A model generated the notes under the pieces. It made no database searches and was not told the DNA's origin. It saw only the letters and a program-made list of their open reading frames with translations. DNA of 64,000 nucleotides from Oscillatoriaceae cyanobacterium Prado104 (GTDB lineage Bacteria > Cyanobacteriota > Cyanobacteriia > Cyanobacteriales > Microcoleaceae). A program made the translations under genes and the position numbers. Positions 42,730-51,342 of this stretch are shown piece by piece (positions within the stretch are counted from its first letter, which is position 1; each line of letters starts with the position of its first letter). The DNA lies in contig JALOON010000079.1 of NCBI GenBank assembly GCA_025454405.1, positions 47,801 to 111,800 of the forward strand, in the 5' to 3' direction.

Positions 42730-43612
42730 AACTCAAGAATTTTTAGCATCTTATTTTGCACCTCTGGGAATTACATCGATGCTGGATGTGCCGGTGCGCG
42801 TGGCAGGACAAACGGTGGGGGTACTGTGTCACGAACATATAGGAAAGCAAAGACAGTGGAGATTGGAAGAACAGAACTTTGCTAGTTATTTAGCTTACAT
42901 GGCTGCTTTAGCAATGGAATCCCACGAACGCAAACAAGTTCAATTAGAATTGCGGATCGAACAAGAAAAAGTCGAACGGCTGTTGCTGAATATTTTGCCA
43001 CCTTCTATTGCGATGCGATTGAAACAGGAATCGAGTTCGATCGCGGACAGTTTTACATCAGCCACCGTGTTGTTTGCCGATATTGTCGGCTTTACAAAAA
43101 TTGCCGATGTTATGCCGCCGACGGAGCTAGTTTACTTGTTAAATGAAATCTTTTCCTGCTTCGATTTGCTCACAGAAAAGCACGGTTTGGAGAAGATTAA
43201 AACCATCGGCGATGCGTACATGGTAGCTGGTGGCATTCCCCTACAGCGCGCGGATCATGCAGAGGCAATTGCCTTTTTAGCGCTCGACATGCAAAGGGCG
43301 ATCGATCGTTTTAACGAAGAACACCAACAAAGTTTTAGCATCCGCATCGGCATCAATAGCGGTCCGGTGGTAGCGGGAGTAATCGGCATTAAAAAGTTTA
43401 TTTACGACTTGTGGGGAGATACTGTAAATACGGCTTCGCGGATGGAATCTCACGGTTTGCCGGGGCAAATTCAACTTACTGAGGCAACTTATCAACTGTT
43501 GGCGGATAAGTTTGTATTTGAGGAACGGGGGACGATCGATGTTAAAGGTAAAGGACTGATGCAAACCTATTTTCTTAAGTGCAAAAAGCCTTGCTTGGTA
43601 ATGTCATCTTAG
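42722..43612 (+). CDS. Cyclase copy 2, GAF end plus catalytic domain
   Basis: Open from a TTG overlapping the upstream stop by 8 bases: RTQEFLASYFAPLGITSMLD, then the complete class III adenylate cyclase domain (FADIVGFTK, KTIGDAYM, YDLWGDTVNTASRM). All catalytic residues present. Confidence 0.7.
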   Translation: MIRTQEFLASYFAPLGITSMLDVPVRVAGQTVGVLCHEHIGKQRQWRLEEQNFASYLAYMAALAMESHERKQVQLELRIEQEKVERLLLNILPPSIAMRLKQESSSIADSFTSATVLFADIVGFTKIADVMPPTELVYLLNEIFSCFDLLTEKHGLEKIKTIGDAYMVAGGIPLQRADHAEAIAFLALDMQRAIDRFNEEHQQSFSIRIGINSGPVVAGVIGIKKFIYDLWGDTVNTASRMESHGLPGQIQLTEATYQLLADKFVFEERGTIDVKGKGLMQTYFLKCKKPCLVMSS

Positions 43613-43699
43613 GAAGAAGGAAATTATCGCGATCGAGCAAGATTAAAAGAGCGATGCACCATACAACTTACAGCAGTTTTCAGGTATGTGAGGTACAGA

Positions 43700-43880
43700 G
43701 AAACCCAGTTTCTTAGAGAAACCGGGTTTCTGGGATGTACTTCATAAACTTGCAATCTGCTGTATCACGGGGATGAATCACCAGGATTTGGTATTGCTGG
43801 AGCATTCAGACCAAAGAAACCGGGTTTTTATGGGATTTAAAACCCAGACGCGGTACAGTCCCAAAAACCCGGTTTATACC
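43700..43880. repeat. Cluster of AGAAACCCGG-type inverted repeats
   Basis: GAAACCCAGTTTCTTAGAG with AAACCGGGTTTCTGGG near 43703-43735, then AAAGAAACCGGGTTTTTATG and AAAACCCGGTTTATACC near 43814-43880. They face each other, so each pair can form a hairpin. Located at the 3' ends of both convergent neighbours. Confidence 0.75.
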
Positions 43881-43908
43881 TCCAAAACGGTCAACTGTCA
43901 ACTGTCAT

Positions 43909-46284
43909 TTACGCTTCGATAATCACGCGCAAATTGCCGCGTTTTTTAGTTACCCGACAAGCAGTAGAAGAACCCGATCGCTCGAATTCTAAATCCAACA
44001 AAGTTCCTCCTATCTTTAAATTGTGCAGCGACAGCTTGTTAATCGATTCCGGCAGGGCGGGATCGATAATTCGCAGCCGGTTGTTCGGAGCATCCGGGAC
44101 TAAATTCAACATCATTTGCAAGAGTTGAAAAATGCTGCCGGTTGCCCAAGCTTGCGGGGAACAAGCTACAGGATACTGCACGGGGCGATCGTTGTCATTG
44201 TTGCGCTGGTAGCCGCAGAAAAGTTCGGGAGGCCGTTCGTAAGGTTGCATCAAAGTCATGTCAAACAAGCCTTGAGCTACTTCTAAAGCTTGTTCGACGC
44301 GCCCGTTCGATCTCAGTCCCATAGCTGTTAAAGCGTTGTCGTGCGGCCACACCGAACCGGTATGGTAGCCGATGGGATTGTAGGCGGGAGATTTTGAGGA
44401 AAGAGTGCGAATTCCCCAACCGTTAAACATATCGGGTGCCTGCAATCTTTCTGCTACGCTTTGAGCTTTTTCTGGGGTGAAAATACCGAGGTGCAAGCAG
44501 TGTCCGGGATTGGATGAAATGCTATCTACCTGTTTGCCTTCGCCATCTAATGCTAAGGCGCAGTAGTCTAAATCTTCGACCCAAAAATCTTTGTTGAATC
44601 GGGTTTTTAATGCTGCTGCTTCTTCTTCCCAGCGCTCGACTAGATCGATGCGTTTTTTAATCTTTGCAATTTCTGCAAGCCGCAGTTTCGCAGCATAAAC
44701 GTAGGCTTGAACTTCGCACAGGGCTATTGCACCTTCTGCCATTACGCCATCGCGGTTGACGATGCAATCTCCCGAATCTTTCCAGCCCTGATTTGCCAAA
44801 CCGCGCTTGGATTTTTGGTAGTAGCTGAGGTAGCCTGTTTCGGTACATTTGCGATCGATCCATTCCATCGCAGCCAAAGCATTCGGCCACAAAATATCTA
44901 AGGTTTCGCGATCGCAAGTCCAGGCATAATACTCAGCATAAAGCATCAGCCACAGCGGCGTTGCATCCACTGTTCCGTAATAGGGAGTGTGGGGGATTTC
45001 CTGACAGCGAGCCATCTCTCCCATGCGGATTTCGTGCAGGATTTTTCCCGGTTCTTCGTCGCGCCAATCGTCGTCGTTTTTGCCTTGGTAGTGAGCTAAA
45101 GTTGTCAGGGTTTCTCGCGCTAAACTCGGATCTAAAATTAAGATTTGAGAAGCAGCGATAATCGAGTCGCGACCGAATAGCGTCGAAAACCAGGGAACTC
45201 CTGCGGAAATTGCTTTGCCTTTGCCGAAGGTTTGGCGCAGGGAATAAACATCTTGTTCGGCGCGTTTCAGCAGTCGGTTAAACGTGTTTTTGTCCGATCG
45301 AATGCTGGTAACTTCGCTCAGCCAGTTTTGCTCTTCTAAAAGTTCTGCTGCTTTGGCTTGAACTAATGTTACCGGAGGCGTAACTTTGGAGATTGATTGG
45401 CCGTCGATCAGCATTTTGAGTCGGTAGCCCAAGACGATTGCTTGGTGGGGTTCTAGGGAGATGCGCCACACGGCCGTGTCGCCTTGAAGCAAGTCCGGCG
45501 GGCTGTGGTAAAACTCGATCCGAGATTCCATCAAAGAGCCATCTAAACCTTGGTAAGCCAGGGTTAAATCTGATTGCAAGCAGCAATAAGGATAGGGAGC
45601 GATCGAAAGTCGATCTGCTGGGTTTTTTCCCGGTTCGCCAATAGCTGAATTGCCCTTTTCTGCTGTCGGTTTTTCACCGTTGCCGTTGCCGTTAGACGGG
45701 GCGGGTAGCGCCTCTTGAGTTACACCTTCACACAATTCTCCGTCGGTTTTTTTCGGCATCAACCGCAGGAGTTTTCCCCGTTTCTCGCGACCGTAACCCC
45801 GAACTTCAAATAAGTCTAAGAAATCTGAGTTGAAGCTGAGACTGATTTCAAAGCTGACGGGTTGCGTGGTGAAGTTTGTGATTTCTATTTCTTCAAACAA
45901 ACCGCCGTTGAGTACCATTTCTCTTCTGATGCCAATAGTTTCTGCTTTCAGAAGGTTGTCGATGCGGGGATTCGAGCACAGAATTGTTTGAAGGTAGCCT
46001 TTTTCTGTGTTGCTGCTGAGCAAAATTGGCGATCGCCCCTCAATTTGCAGTTCTAAACGACTGAGAAATCGGGTGTCGTGACAGAACAATCCCAGGCTGG
46101 CAATATTGTTGTCTTCCAAGCAGCCGGAGATGTTGCCGAGGGTATCGGTAATTAAAAACAAATCGTCGTCTTTGAGCGTTAGCGTCGGTTGAGGGCGTTC
46201 TGCGATCGCGCACGGCCACTCAGTTACAGGCACATCCGAGGCGGCTGCAAATGTTTTTCCTTCCAGTTCGATAGTATCGGGCAT
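43909..46284 (-). CDS. Amylo-alpha-1,6-glucosidase (glycogen debranching-type)
   Basis: 791 residues. The N-terminal beta-sandwich (DDLFLITDTLGNISGCLEDN, GLFCHDTRFLSRLELQIEG) is the GDE_N_bis domain; the C-terminal (alpha/alpha)6 barrel has GVPWFSTLFGRDSIIAASQI, TPYYGTVDATPLWLMLYAEY and YHTGSVWPHDNALTAMGL. Such enzymes trim branches in glycogen or act on related oligosaccharides. A 17-residue Asn/Gly-rich loop (APSNGNGNGEKPT) is an insert. Not in an operon. Confidence 0.9.
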   Translation of the reverse strand: MPDTIELEGKTFAAASDVPVTEWPCAIAERPQPTLTLKDDDLFLITDTLGNISGCLEDNNIASLGLFCHDTRFLSRLELQIEGRSPILLSSNTEKGYLQTILCSNPRIDNLLKAETIGIRREMVLNGGLFEEIEITNFTTQPVSFEISLSFNSDFLDLFEVRGYGREKRGKLLRLMPKKTDGELCEGVTQEALPAPSNGNGNGEKPTAEKGNSAIGEPGKNPADRLSIAPYPYCCLQSDLTLAYQGLDGSLMESRIEFYHSPPDLLQGDTAVWRISLEPHQAIVLGYRLKMLIDGQSISKVTPPVTLVQAKAAELLEEQNWLSEVTSIRSDKNTFNRLLKRAEQDVYSLRQTFGKGKAISAGVPWFSTLFGRDSIIAASQILILDPSLARETLTTLAHYQGKNDDDWRDEEPGKILHEIRMGEMARCQEIPHTPYYGTVDATPLWLMLYAEYYAWTCDRETLDILWPNALAAMEWIDRKCTETGYLSYYQKSKRGLANQGWKDSGDCIVNRDGVMAEGAIALCEVQAYVYAAKLRLAEIAKIKKRIDLVERWEEEAAALKTRFNKDFWVEDLDYCALALDGEGKQVDSISSNPGHCLHLGIFTPEKAQSVAERLQAPDMFNGWGIRTLSSKSPAYNPIGYHTGSVWPHDNALTAMGLRSNGRVEQALEVAQGLFDMTLMQPYERPPELFCGYQRNNDNDRPVQYPVACSPQAWATGSIFQLLQMMLNLVPDAPNNRLRIIDPALPESINKLSLHNLKIGGTLLDLEFERSGSSTACRVTKKRGNLRVIIEA

Positions 46285-47080
46285 TGTTAATAAAAGCGGG
46301 CTGTTCCCATCTTTTCAAAAGTTTGACTTTGATGAAGTTCTTCACCTTTTCTTCACCTTTTGATAGTGAAGCTTTTGATAGTGAAGTTTTATGTTAATCA
46401 CCCTGATGCAATGCTTCACTAGGGGCGATTATAACTTTTTCGATACTTATGCCAACGATGAATTATCTTATTTCAAATAAACTTAATGTTTCTTAAAAAA
46501 GTTAAAGAATCGGCAAACGATCGCACAGTAAAGTCAGGGATGCAAAGACAACAGATAAATTCTTTACAGTGCAAGAGTTGCAGCGCTTCTGCGGGCTTGT
46601 GGGGAAAGGTAAAGATCGGCAAAAGATAAGTAAGAAAGAAGCAAAATATAACCACAAAATATAACCTCCAGACAGGGAGGCGGAATTGCCCAAAGCGTAT
46701 TAACTTAAGGCTAAAACTTTTGAGAAATATCGTTTTTACCACAGACTAGATCCCTCTCGCATCCCCCTTAAGTAAGGGGGAGTTCGAGTTATAGCGATTG
46801 CAAATGATTTGTAAATACTCCAAGATTCAGAAACCCGGTTTCTCTAAGAAACCGGGTTTCTATGCTTTTACGAATGATTTGCGATCGCTATATATCCAGT
46901 CCTCCCTGTTCGAGCTATGCTTTACAAGGCTGTTAAAATATCTAATCGATCGCCACATTCAGGAAATAAAGGACACAACGCCGTGTTGTGTCCCTACAGG
47001 TAATATTTATTTTGCGATTTGTAGGGACACGGCACTGTCGCGCCCTGGCTACCGCGTCCTTACTTGCAGGAAAGTAGATA
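46285..47080. repeat. Long intergenic region with several palindromes
   Basis: Direct repeats TTTTGATAGTGAAG (46357 and 46371), a paired AAACCCGGTTTCTCTAAGAAAC hairpin at 46828-46862 and a GGACACAAC/GTTGTGTCC hairpin at 46971-46993 are the only structures. Likely contains the promoter of the debranching gene. No gene. Confidence 0.55.
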
Positions 47081-50000
47081 TCAAATGAAAGTGAAATCTG
47101 CAGCGGTAATACTGCTAGCAGCAACCCCATTTAAAACAGCGATAATTTCCCCAGTTGGCAAGAACTGAATCAAAGCATTGCCACTAATTTCACTAATATT
47201 TAACTGCTCGAATGTCAAGCCATTTGTTAGCAAAAACGAATCTTTTCCTGATTCAAAATCGGCGATGATATCGATACCGGAATTGGCGGCAAGTAAAAAT
47301 CGATCGCCCCCAGCACCTCCTATCAAGCAATCTTCTCCCAAACCGCCAAAGAAAGTATCGTTTCCTTTGCCACCAAGTAAAGTGTCATTTCCGTCGCATC
47401 CGTCTAGGGAATCGCTGCCAATACCTCCACTCAGACAATCGTTGCCGGCACCCCCGCAGAGAATATCGCTGCCAGAATTTCCAGACAGAGAATCTTCGCC
47501 TTCGCTACCGAAAATTGTATCGTTTCCCCTGCCTCCAAAAGCGCGATCGCTCCCTTTGCCACCGTCGATAAAATCATCACCTGCACCGCCAAACATTAAG
47601 TCATTTTCTTCTTGACCATTTATTGAATCATTACCGCTATTTCCGAAGATGATATCTTCGCCTGCACCGCCAACAACGATGTCATTTCCCTTGCCGCCAA
47701 ATAGGATATCGTCTCCTTTATTGCCGTCAATAAAATCGTTGCCTCGATCGCCGTAAATAATGTCGTTTCCTTCACCGCCGTAGATGTTGTCATCACCTAA
47801 ACCCGCAGCGAAAATATTCGGATTGGGACTGCCGTAACAAGCATTATTTTCCGGCGTACCAAATTGAATTTCACCGCTACCGTTGATGTTGATAATGTTG
47901 TTAGTTTGGTTGGGGCGATCGAGATTTGGATACTCAATATTATTGCAAATGCACTCTGGCGCAGCAGGCGTTGGCGTCGGTGTTGGAGTTTCCGCAGGCG
48001 TCGGAGTTGGTGTCGGAGTTTCCGCAGGTGTTGGAGTTTCCGCAGGCGTCGGAGTTGGTGTCGGAGTTTCCGCAGGTGTTGGCGCAGGTGTCGGAGTTGG
48101 CGCAGGTGTCGGCGTCGGAGTTTCCGATGGCGTCGGAGTTGGAGTCGGCGTCGGTGTCGGAGTTGGCGTCGGCGTCGGCGTCGGCGTCGGAGTTTCCGAT
48201 GGTGTTGGAGTCGGAGTTTCCGATGGCGTCGGAGTTGGTGTTGGTGTCGGAGTCGGAGTTTCCGATGGTGTCGGAGTTGGAGTTGAAGTCGGAGTTGGTG
48301 TCGGAGTTGGCGTTGGAGTCGGAGTTTCCGATGGCGTCGGAGTTGGAGTCGGAGTCGGAGTTGGTGTCGGAGTTTCCGCAGGCGTCGGAGTCGGAGTTGG
48401 AGTTTCCGCAGGCGTCGGAGTTGGTGTCGGTGTTGGTGTTGGAGTTGGTGTTGGTGTCGGTGTCGGAGTTTCCGCAGGTGTCGGAGTTGGAGTTGGTGTC
48501 GGAGTTTCCGCAGGCGTTGGAGTCGGCGTTGGAGTTGGAGTTGGTGTCGGTGTCGGAGTTGGAGTTGGAATTGGCGGGTTGACGGTAATATTTACAAAAT
48601 CGACATCTGTTTGAGGACCGCCTAATTCTGGAGCTCCGCGATCGTTTGTGGTAAAAATCAGTGTATCCGTGCCAACAAAATTCGGATTTGGCGTATAAGT
48701 TAAACCATTTAAAGCAGCATTAATATCGGCTTGGTTTCCCGTATAAATCAGGAGATTGCTACCATTTCCCGATCCGGTAATTCCTGTCAGCGAATTCAGT
48801 GTCAGAGTGCCGCTGGTAACGCTTAAATTAATTTCCAGTAACTCGCTATCTGAGTCCGATACAGAGATGGTGTTGCCGCCGCTAGCAGAGAAGATGCGAG
48901 GAGTGTTTTGAGTCGTGGTTGCTGTACCGGTATCAGTAATAATGTCGAGACTCCAACTAGCAATATTTCCAGGAATGGTAGCACCGGACGATCGACTTTC
49001 ATAGTGGTTGAAATCAACTGCATACAATTTCCAAGTGCCGTTGGGGTTAGTTTTGTTAAAAACAGAAAGAGTCGCACCGTAAGGTCCTTGTGGTGCTGCT
49101 GTCGGTGTCAGCCCTGTGGACAAAGCCTCTGCGAAGGGATAAACATCGACAAAACCGTTTGCTGAATAGTTTGTCGGCTTGTAAGTTCCTGAAGCGATCG
49201 CTGGTGGCAGTGTTGGCAATGTAGAAGTAAGAAAAGAGGCTGCATTATCATCAAACTTCAGCGTAACATTATTAAGTGGTGCAGAGGGAACGTGAGACAT
49301 TAACACTATATTTTGCCCTTCAGGACCTACTAGCAAGAGGTTAATTACCTGCGATAAACCGAAATTCACACCCTCAGAAGTTTGGACATTGTTTAGAGTA
49401 ACAGTAACGCTATCTGCTTTTCCCGTCACACCTGAAACGTCAATAGCAGACGGATACGGTGTTGTTAAAACAGGCTGAGGCGATCCGCTGTTGAGAGTAA
49501 TATTGCTAGAGTTAGCTTTGGTAGTAGTTATTCTTCCCGGTATGGTGTTAACTGGTCGTTGATTGCGAGGAGAAAATTCCGAGGTGTCTCCTGTAGTTTT
49601 GTTAGTAGCAGTAGCAGCGATAAAGGGTTTTCCCGCTACGGGAGTATACGGGAAAGCGATGTTAGCATTGCCCGCACTATCTGTAGCAACATCTTGAAAA
49701 CCTAGAAAATTTTCACCTTGACCTGCACCAGCCGAGTTATAACTGGTATTAGCAAAGAATTCAATGCGGAAGTTGCTGTTAGGAGTGCTGTTGAGAATGC
49801 CCCTGACTGTGTTGCCACTAACTGATGTTAAAACCGGGTAATTTTGCAGGTTGTTGCTTCCTGTATCCGCATCGCCCAAATCGTTGGGAGTAACGCCAGT
49901 AGTACCGATTAAGTCAATGCCAAATCTTTTGTTATTAAAAATCCTATTCCCTTGGATAGTGTGACTGCCGAAATTTCTTGCAACCTCAATACCGCTACCT

Positions 50001-50815
50001 TTATTATTAGCAATGATATTACCTTCTCCAGGTGCTGTACCGCCGACGATCGTGCTATTCGTATCGGCACGAAGGATAAAAATACCATCGCCACCATTGC
50101 CTAAGTCTATTGTACCTGTTGTATCCGTACCGATGTAGTTACCAGTAATTTTAGTATTGCTTGCTGGTCCTGGAATAAAAATACCTCCTGTTCCTACAAA
50201 AATGTCCCCTATTGTTAAAGAACCGTTACCAGAAATGACGTTGCGCGAGATAATAGTTCCTGTAACGGAGGTAGGGGTAGGATTCGGCACGGAAAAATTG
50301 ATGAAACTGTTGATTCTAATGCCGCCAGAAGTGTTACCTATAGCAGCAGTACCGCTAATATCGGTGCCAATGTAATTGTCTTGAATTGTATTGTTATTAC
50401 TATCTACCCAAATGCCGAATCCCAGTGGAGGAGATGCTGTTTTTCCAAATCCATTAATAACTAATCCCTGAATTGTACTGCCGCTGGAATCTTCCTGATT
50501 TCCCAAAAAATTCCTGCTCAATTCTATACCATTAGCATATATGCTACCCGGACTGTTACCATTAAATTGTACCAAACTGCCATTGAGTTCGATAATTGGT
50601 TTTCCTGCATATCCCGGTTGAGATTTGCCGTCGATAATCACTGGGCTGGTAATGACAGGTAAGGCTTGAGTGCCAAGCACGATCGAATGAGGTCCCGTGC
50701 CAGTAATGTTAAAATTAATTGTGTCTAATCCGAAATTGAAATTGGCTTGTTCGATCGCACTTCGCAGAGAACCATCACCGCTATCATTCGTATTAGTTAC
50801 AGTGTAAGTAGCCAT
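47081..50815 (-). CDS. Large secreted RTX protein with beta-helix, P-domain and Pro-Thr linker
   Basis: 1244 residues. The N-terminus (TVTNTNDSGDGSLRSAIEQA) starts a right-handed beta-helix (to about 420). A proprotein-convertase P-like domain (about 440-625: NLLLVGPEGQNIVLMSHVPS, NGTWKLYAVDFNHYESRSSG) and a cadherin-like module (GLTYTPNPNFVGTDTLIFTT) follow. Then come about 205 residues of PTPTPAETPTP, six cysteines or so around the repeat region, RTX nonapeptides (about 1020-1180) and a cap with GEIIAVLNG. Probably exported by a type I system and anchored on or shed from the cell surface. Confidence 0.88.
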   Translation of the reverse strand: MATYTVTNTNDSGDGSLRSAIEQANFNFGLDTINFNITGTGPHSIVLGTQALPVITSPVIIDGKSQPGYAGKPIIELNGSLVQFNGNSPGSIYANGIELSRNFLGNQEDSSGSTIQGLVINGFGKTASPPLGFGIWVDSNNNTIQDNYIGTDISGTAAIGNTSGGIRINSFINFSVPNPTPTSVTGTIISRNVISGNGSLTIGDIFVGTGGIFIPGPASNTKITGNYIGTDTTGTIDLGNGGDGIFILRADTNSTIVGGTAPGEGNIIANNKGSGIEVARNFGSHTIQGNRIFNNKRFGIDLIGTTGVTPNDLGDADTGSNNLQNYPVLTSVSGNTVRGILNSTPNSNFRIEFFANTSYNSAGAGQGENFLGFQDVATDSAGNANIAFPYTPVAGKPFIAATATNKTTGDTSEFSPRNQRPVNTIPGRITTTKANSSNITLNSGSPQPVLTTPYPSAIDVSGVTGKADSVTVTLNNVQTSEGVNFGLSQVINLLLVGPEGQNIVLMSHVPSAPLNNVTLKFDDNAASFLTSTLPTLPPAIASGTYKPTNYSANGFVDVYPFAEALSTGLTPTAAPQGPYGATLSVFNKTNPNGTWKLYAVDFNHYESRSSGATIPGNIASWSLDIITDTGTATTTQNTPRIFSASGGNTISVSDSDSELLEINLSVTSGTLTLNSLTGITGSGNGSNLLIYTGNQADINAALNGLTYTPNPNFVGTDTLIFTTNDRGAPELGGPQTDVDFVNITVNPPIPTPTPTPTPTPTPTPTPTPAETPTPTPTPTPAETPTPTPTPTPTPTPTPTPTPAETPTPTPTPAETPTPTPTPTPTPTPSETPTPTPTPTPTPTSTPTPTPSETPTPTPTPTPTPSETPTPTPSETPTPTPTPTPTPTPTPTPTPTPSETPTPTPAPTPTPAPTPAETPTPTPTPAETPTPAETPTPTPTPAETPTPTPTPAAPECICNNIEYPNLDRPNQTNNIININGSGEIQFGTPENNACYGSPNPNIFAAGLGDDNIYGGEGNDIIYGDRGNDFIDGNKGDDILFGGKGNDIVVGGAGEDIIFGNSGNDSINGQEENDLMFGGAGDDFIDGGKGSDRAFGGRGNDTIFGSEGEDSLSGNSGSDILCGGAGNDCLSGGIGSDSLDGCDGNDTLLGGKGNDTFFGGLGEDCLIGGAGGDRFLLAANSGIDIIADFESGKDSFLLTNGLTFEQLNISEISGNALIQFLPTGEIIAVLNGVAASSITAADFTFI
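47950..48575 (-). repeat. Low-complexity Pro-Thr coding repeat
   Basis: Six-base units encoding PT or ET (on the plus strand GGAGTTGGTGTC-like) repeated about 100 times within the RTX protein. The units vary at third positions, as expected under selection for the protein. Confidence 0.92.
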
Positions 50816-51145
50816 GTCTGTTTCCTCGATCGCGCTTTAAGTTAATTTTTTTTCGATCGCTAAGACTGGCAGCACCGAGCTTTAAACAACGGTTTTTTAA
50901 CAGTATAAATGCCTAAAATTAGTTGAGTTTTGAGAGTCGATCGGTTTGCTTGCAAGTCTTATATTTATTGTTGGAGCCAATTATAACAAGTATATTTTGG
51001 CAAGCAAAAAGTCTTAATATAAATATATATTTGGGAAGGTCAAGGGAGGCGATTCGGATTGTAGGATTTGTATTGAGGGCGATCGAGCGCAATATTTAGG
51101 GTGGGTAGATACTGCGCGGTGGCGTCAATCAGTGCATTATACCAG
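50816..51145. other. Intergenic, promoter side of the RTX protein
   Basis: A/T-rich, no gene. The gene start at 50815 has a weak GAGG upstream. Confidence 0.35.
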
Positions 51146-51279
51146 TAGTCCGGCAGGGGTTTAAACCCCTGCCTCATAGCGAAAGTCCTCTAAAGAGGAC
51201 TGGGGATTAATGTTAGTATTTTAGTCGGTTTTCAACCGACTTTCGCTATTAGCCAGGGAATTAATTCCCTGGCGGACTG
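51146..51279. repeat. Cruciform repeat element, copy B
   Basis: Same plan as copy A: GGCAGGGG/CCCCTGCC, then AGTCCTCT/AGAGGACT, AGTCGGTT/AACCGACT, GCCAGGGAATT/AATTCCCTGGC. The two inner hairpins are in the opposite order to copy A. Confidence 0.88.
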
Positions 51280-51342
51280 CATCGCCAGCGCGTATTTGTT
51301 GGCACCAACAAAAACAGCCGTATCTTTACGGATACTGGGATA

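Larger units (their letters stand above)
40158..43612 (+). pseudogene. Multi-sensor adenylate cyclase, copy 2 (two frame breaks)
   Basis: Tandem paralogue of copy 1, same domains, about 85-90 percent alike at DNA level by eye. The first GAF is in frame but lacks about 35 residues between LISLI and VPNTLLDERF. The frame breaks near 41460 (PAS core missing between NLQA and GSTKV) and at 42727 (GAF part missing between LAAVD and RTQEFLASYF). The catalytic domain keeps both metal Asp, the ATP-specifying Lys and Asp and the Asn/Arg pair. Confidence 0.8.

Noticed and set aside
47950..48575. Regular repeats that might suggest a CRISPR array
   Set aside because: Units are 6 bases, coding and without unique spacers. 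The same holds for the 93-bp HEAT repeats (no spacers, one reading frame).
47883..48614. Long plus-strand frames rich in Gly-Val or Ser-Glu across 47.9-48.6 kb
   Set aside because: They are shadows of the Pro-Thr coding repeat of the minus-strand RTX protein; six-base units keep all frames open.
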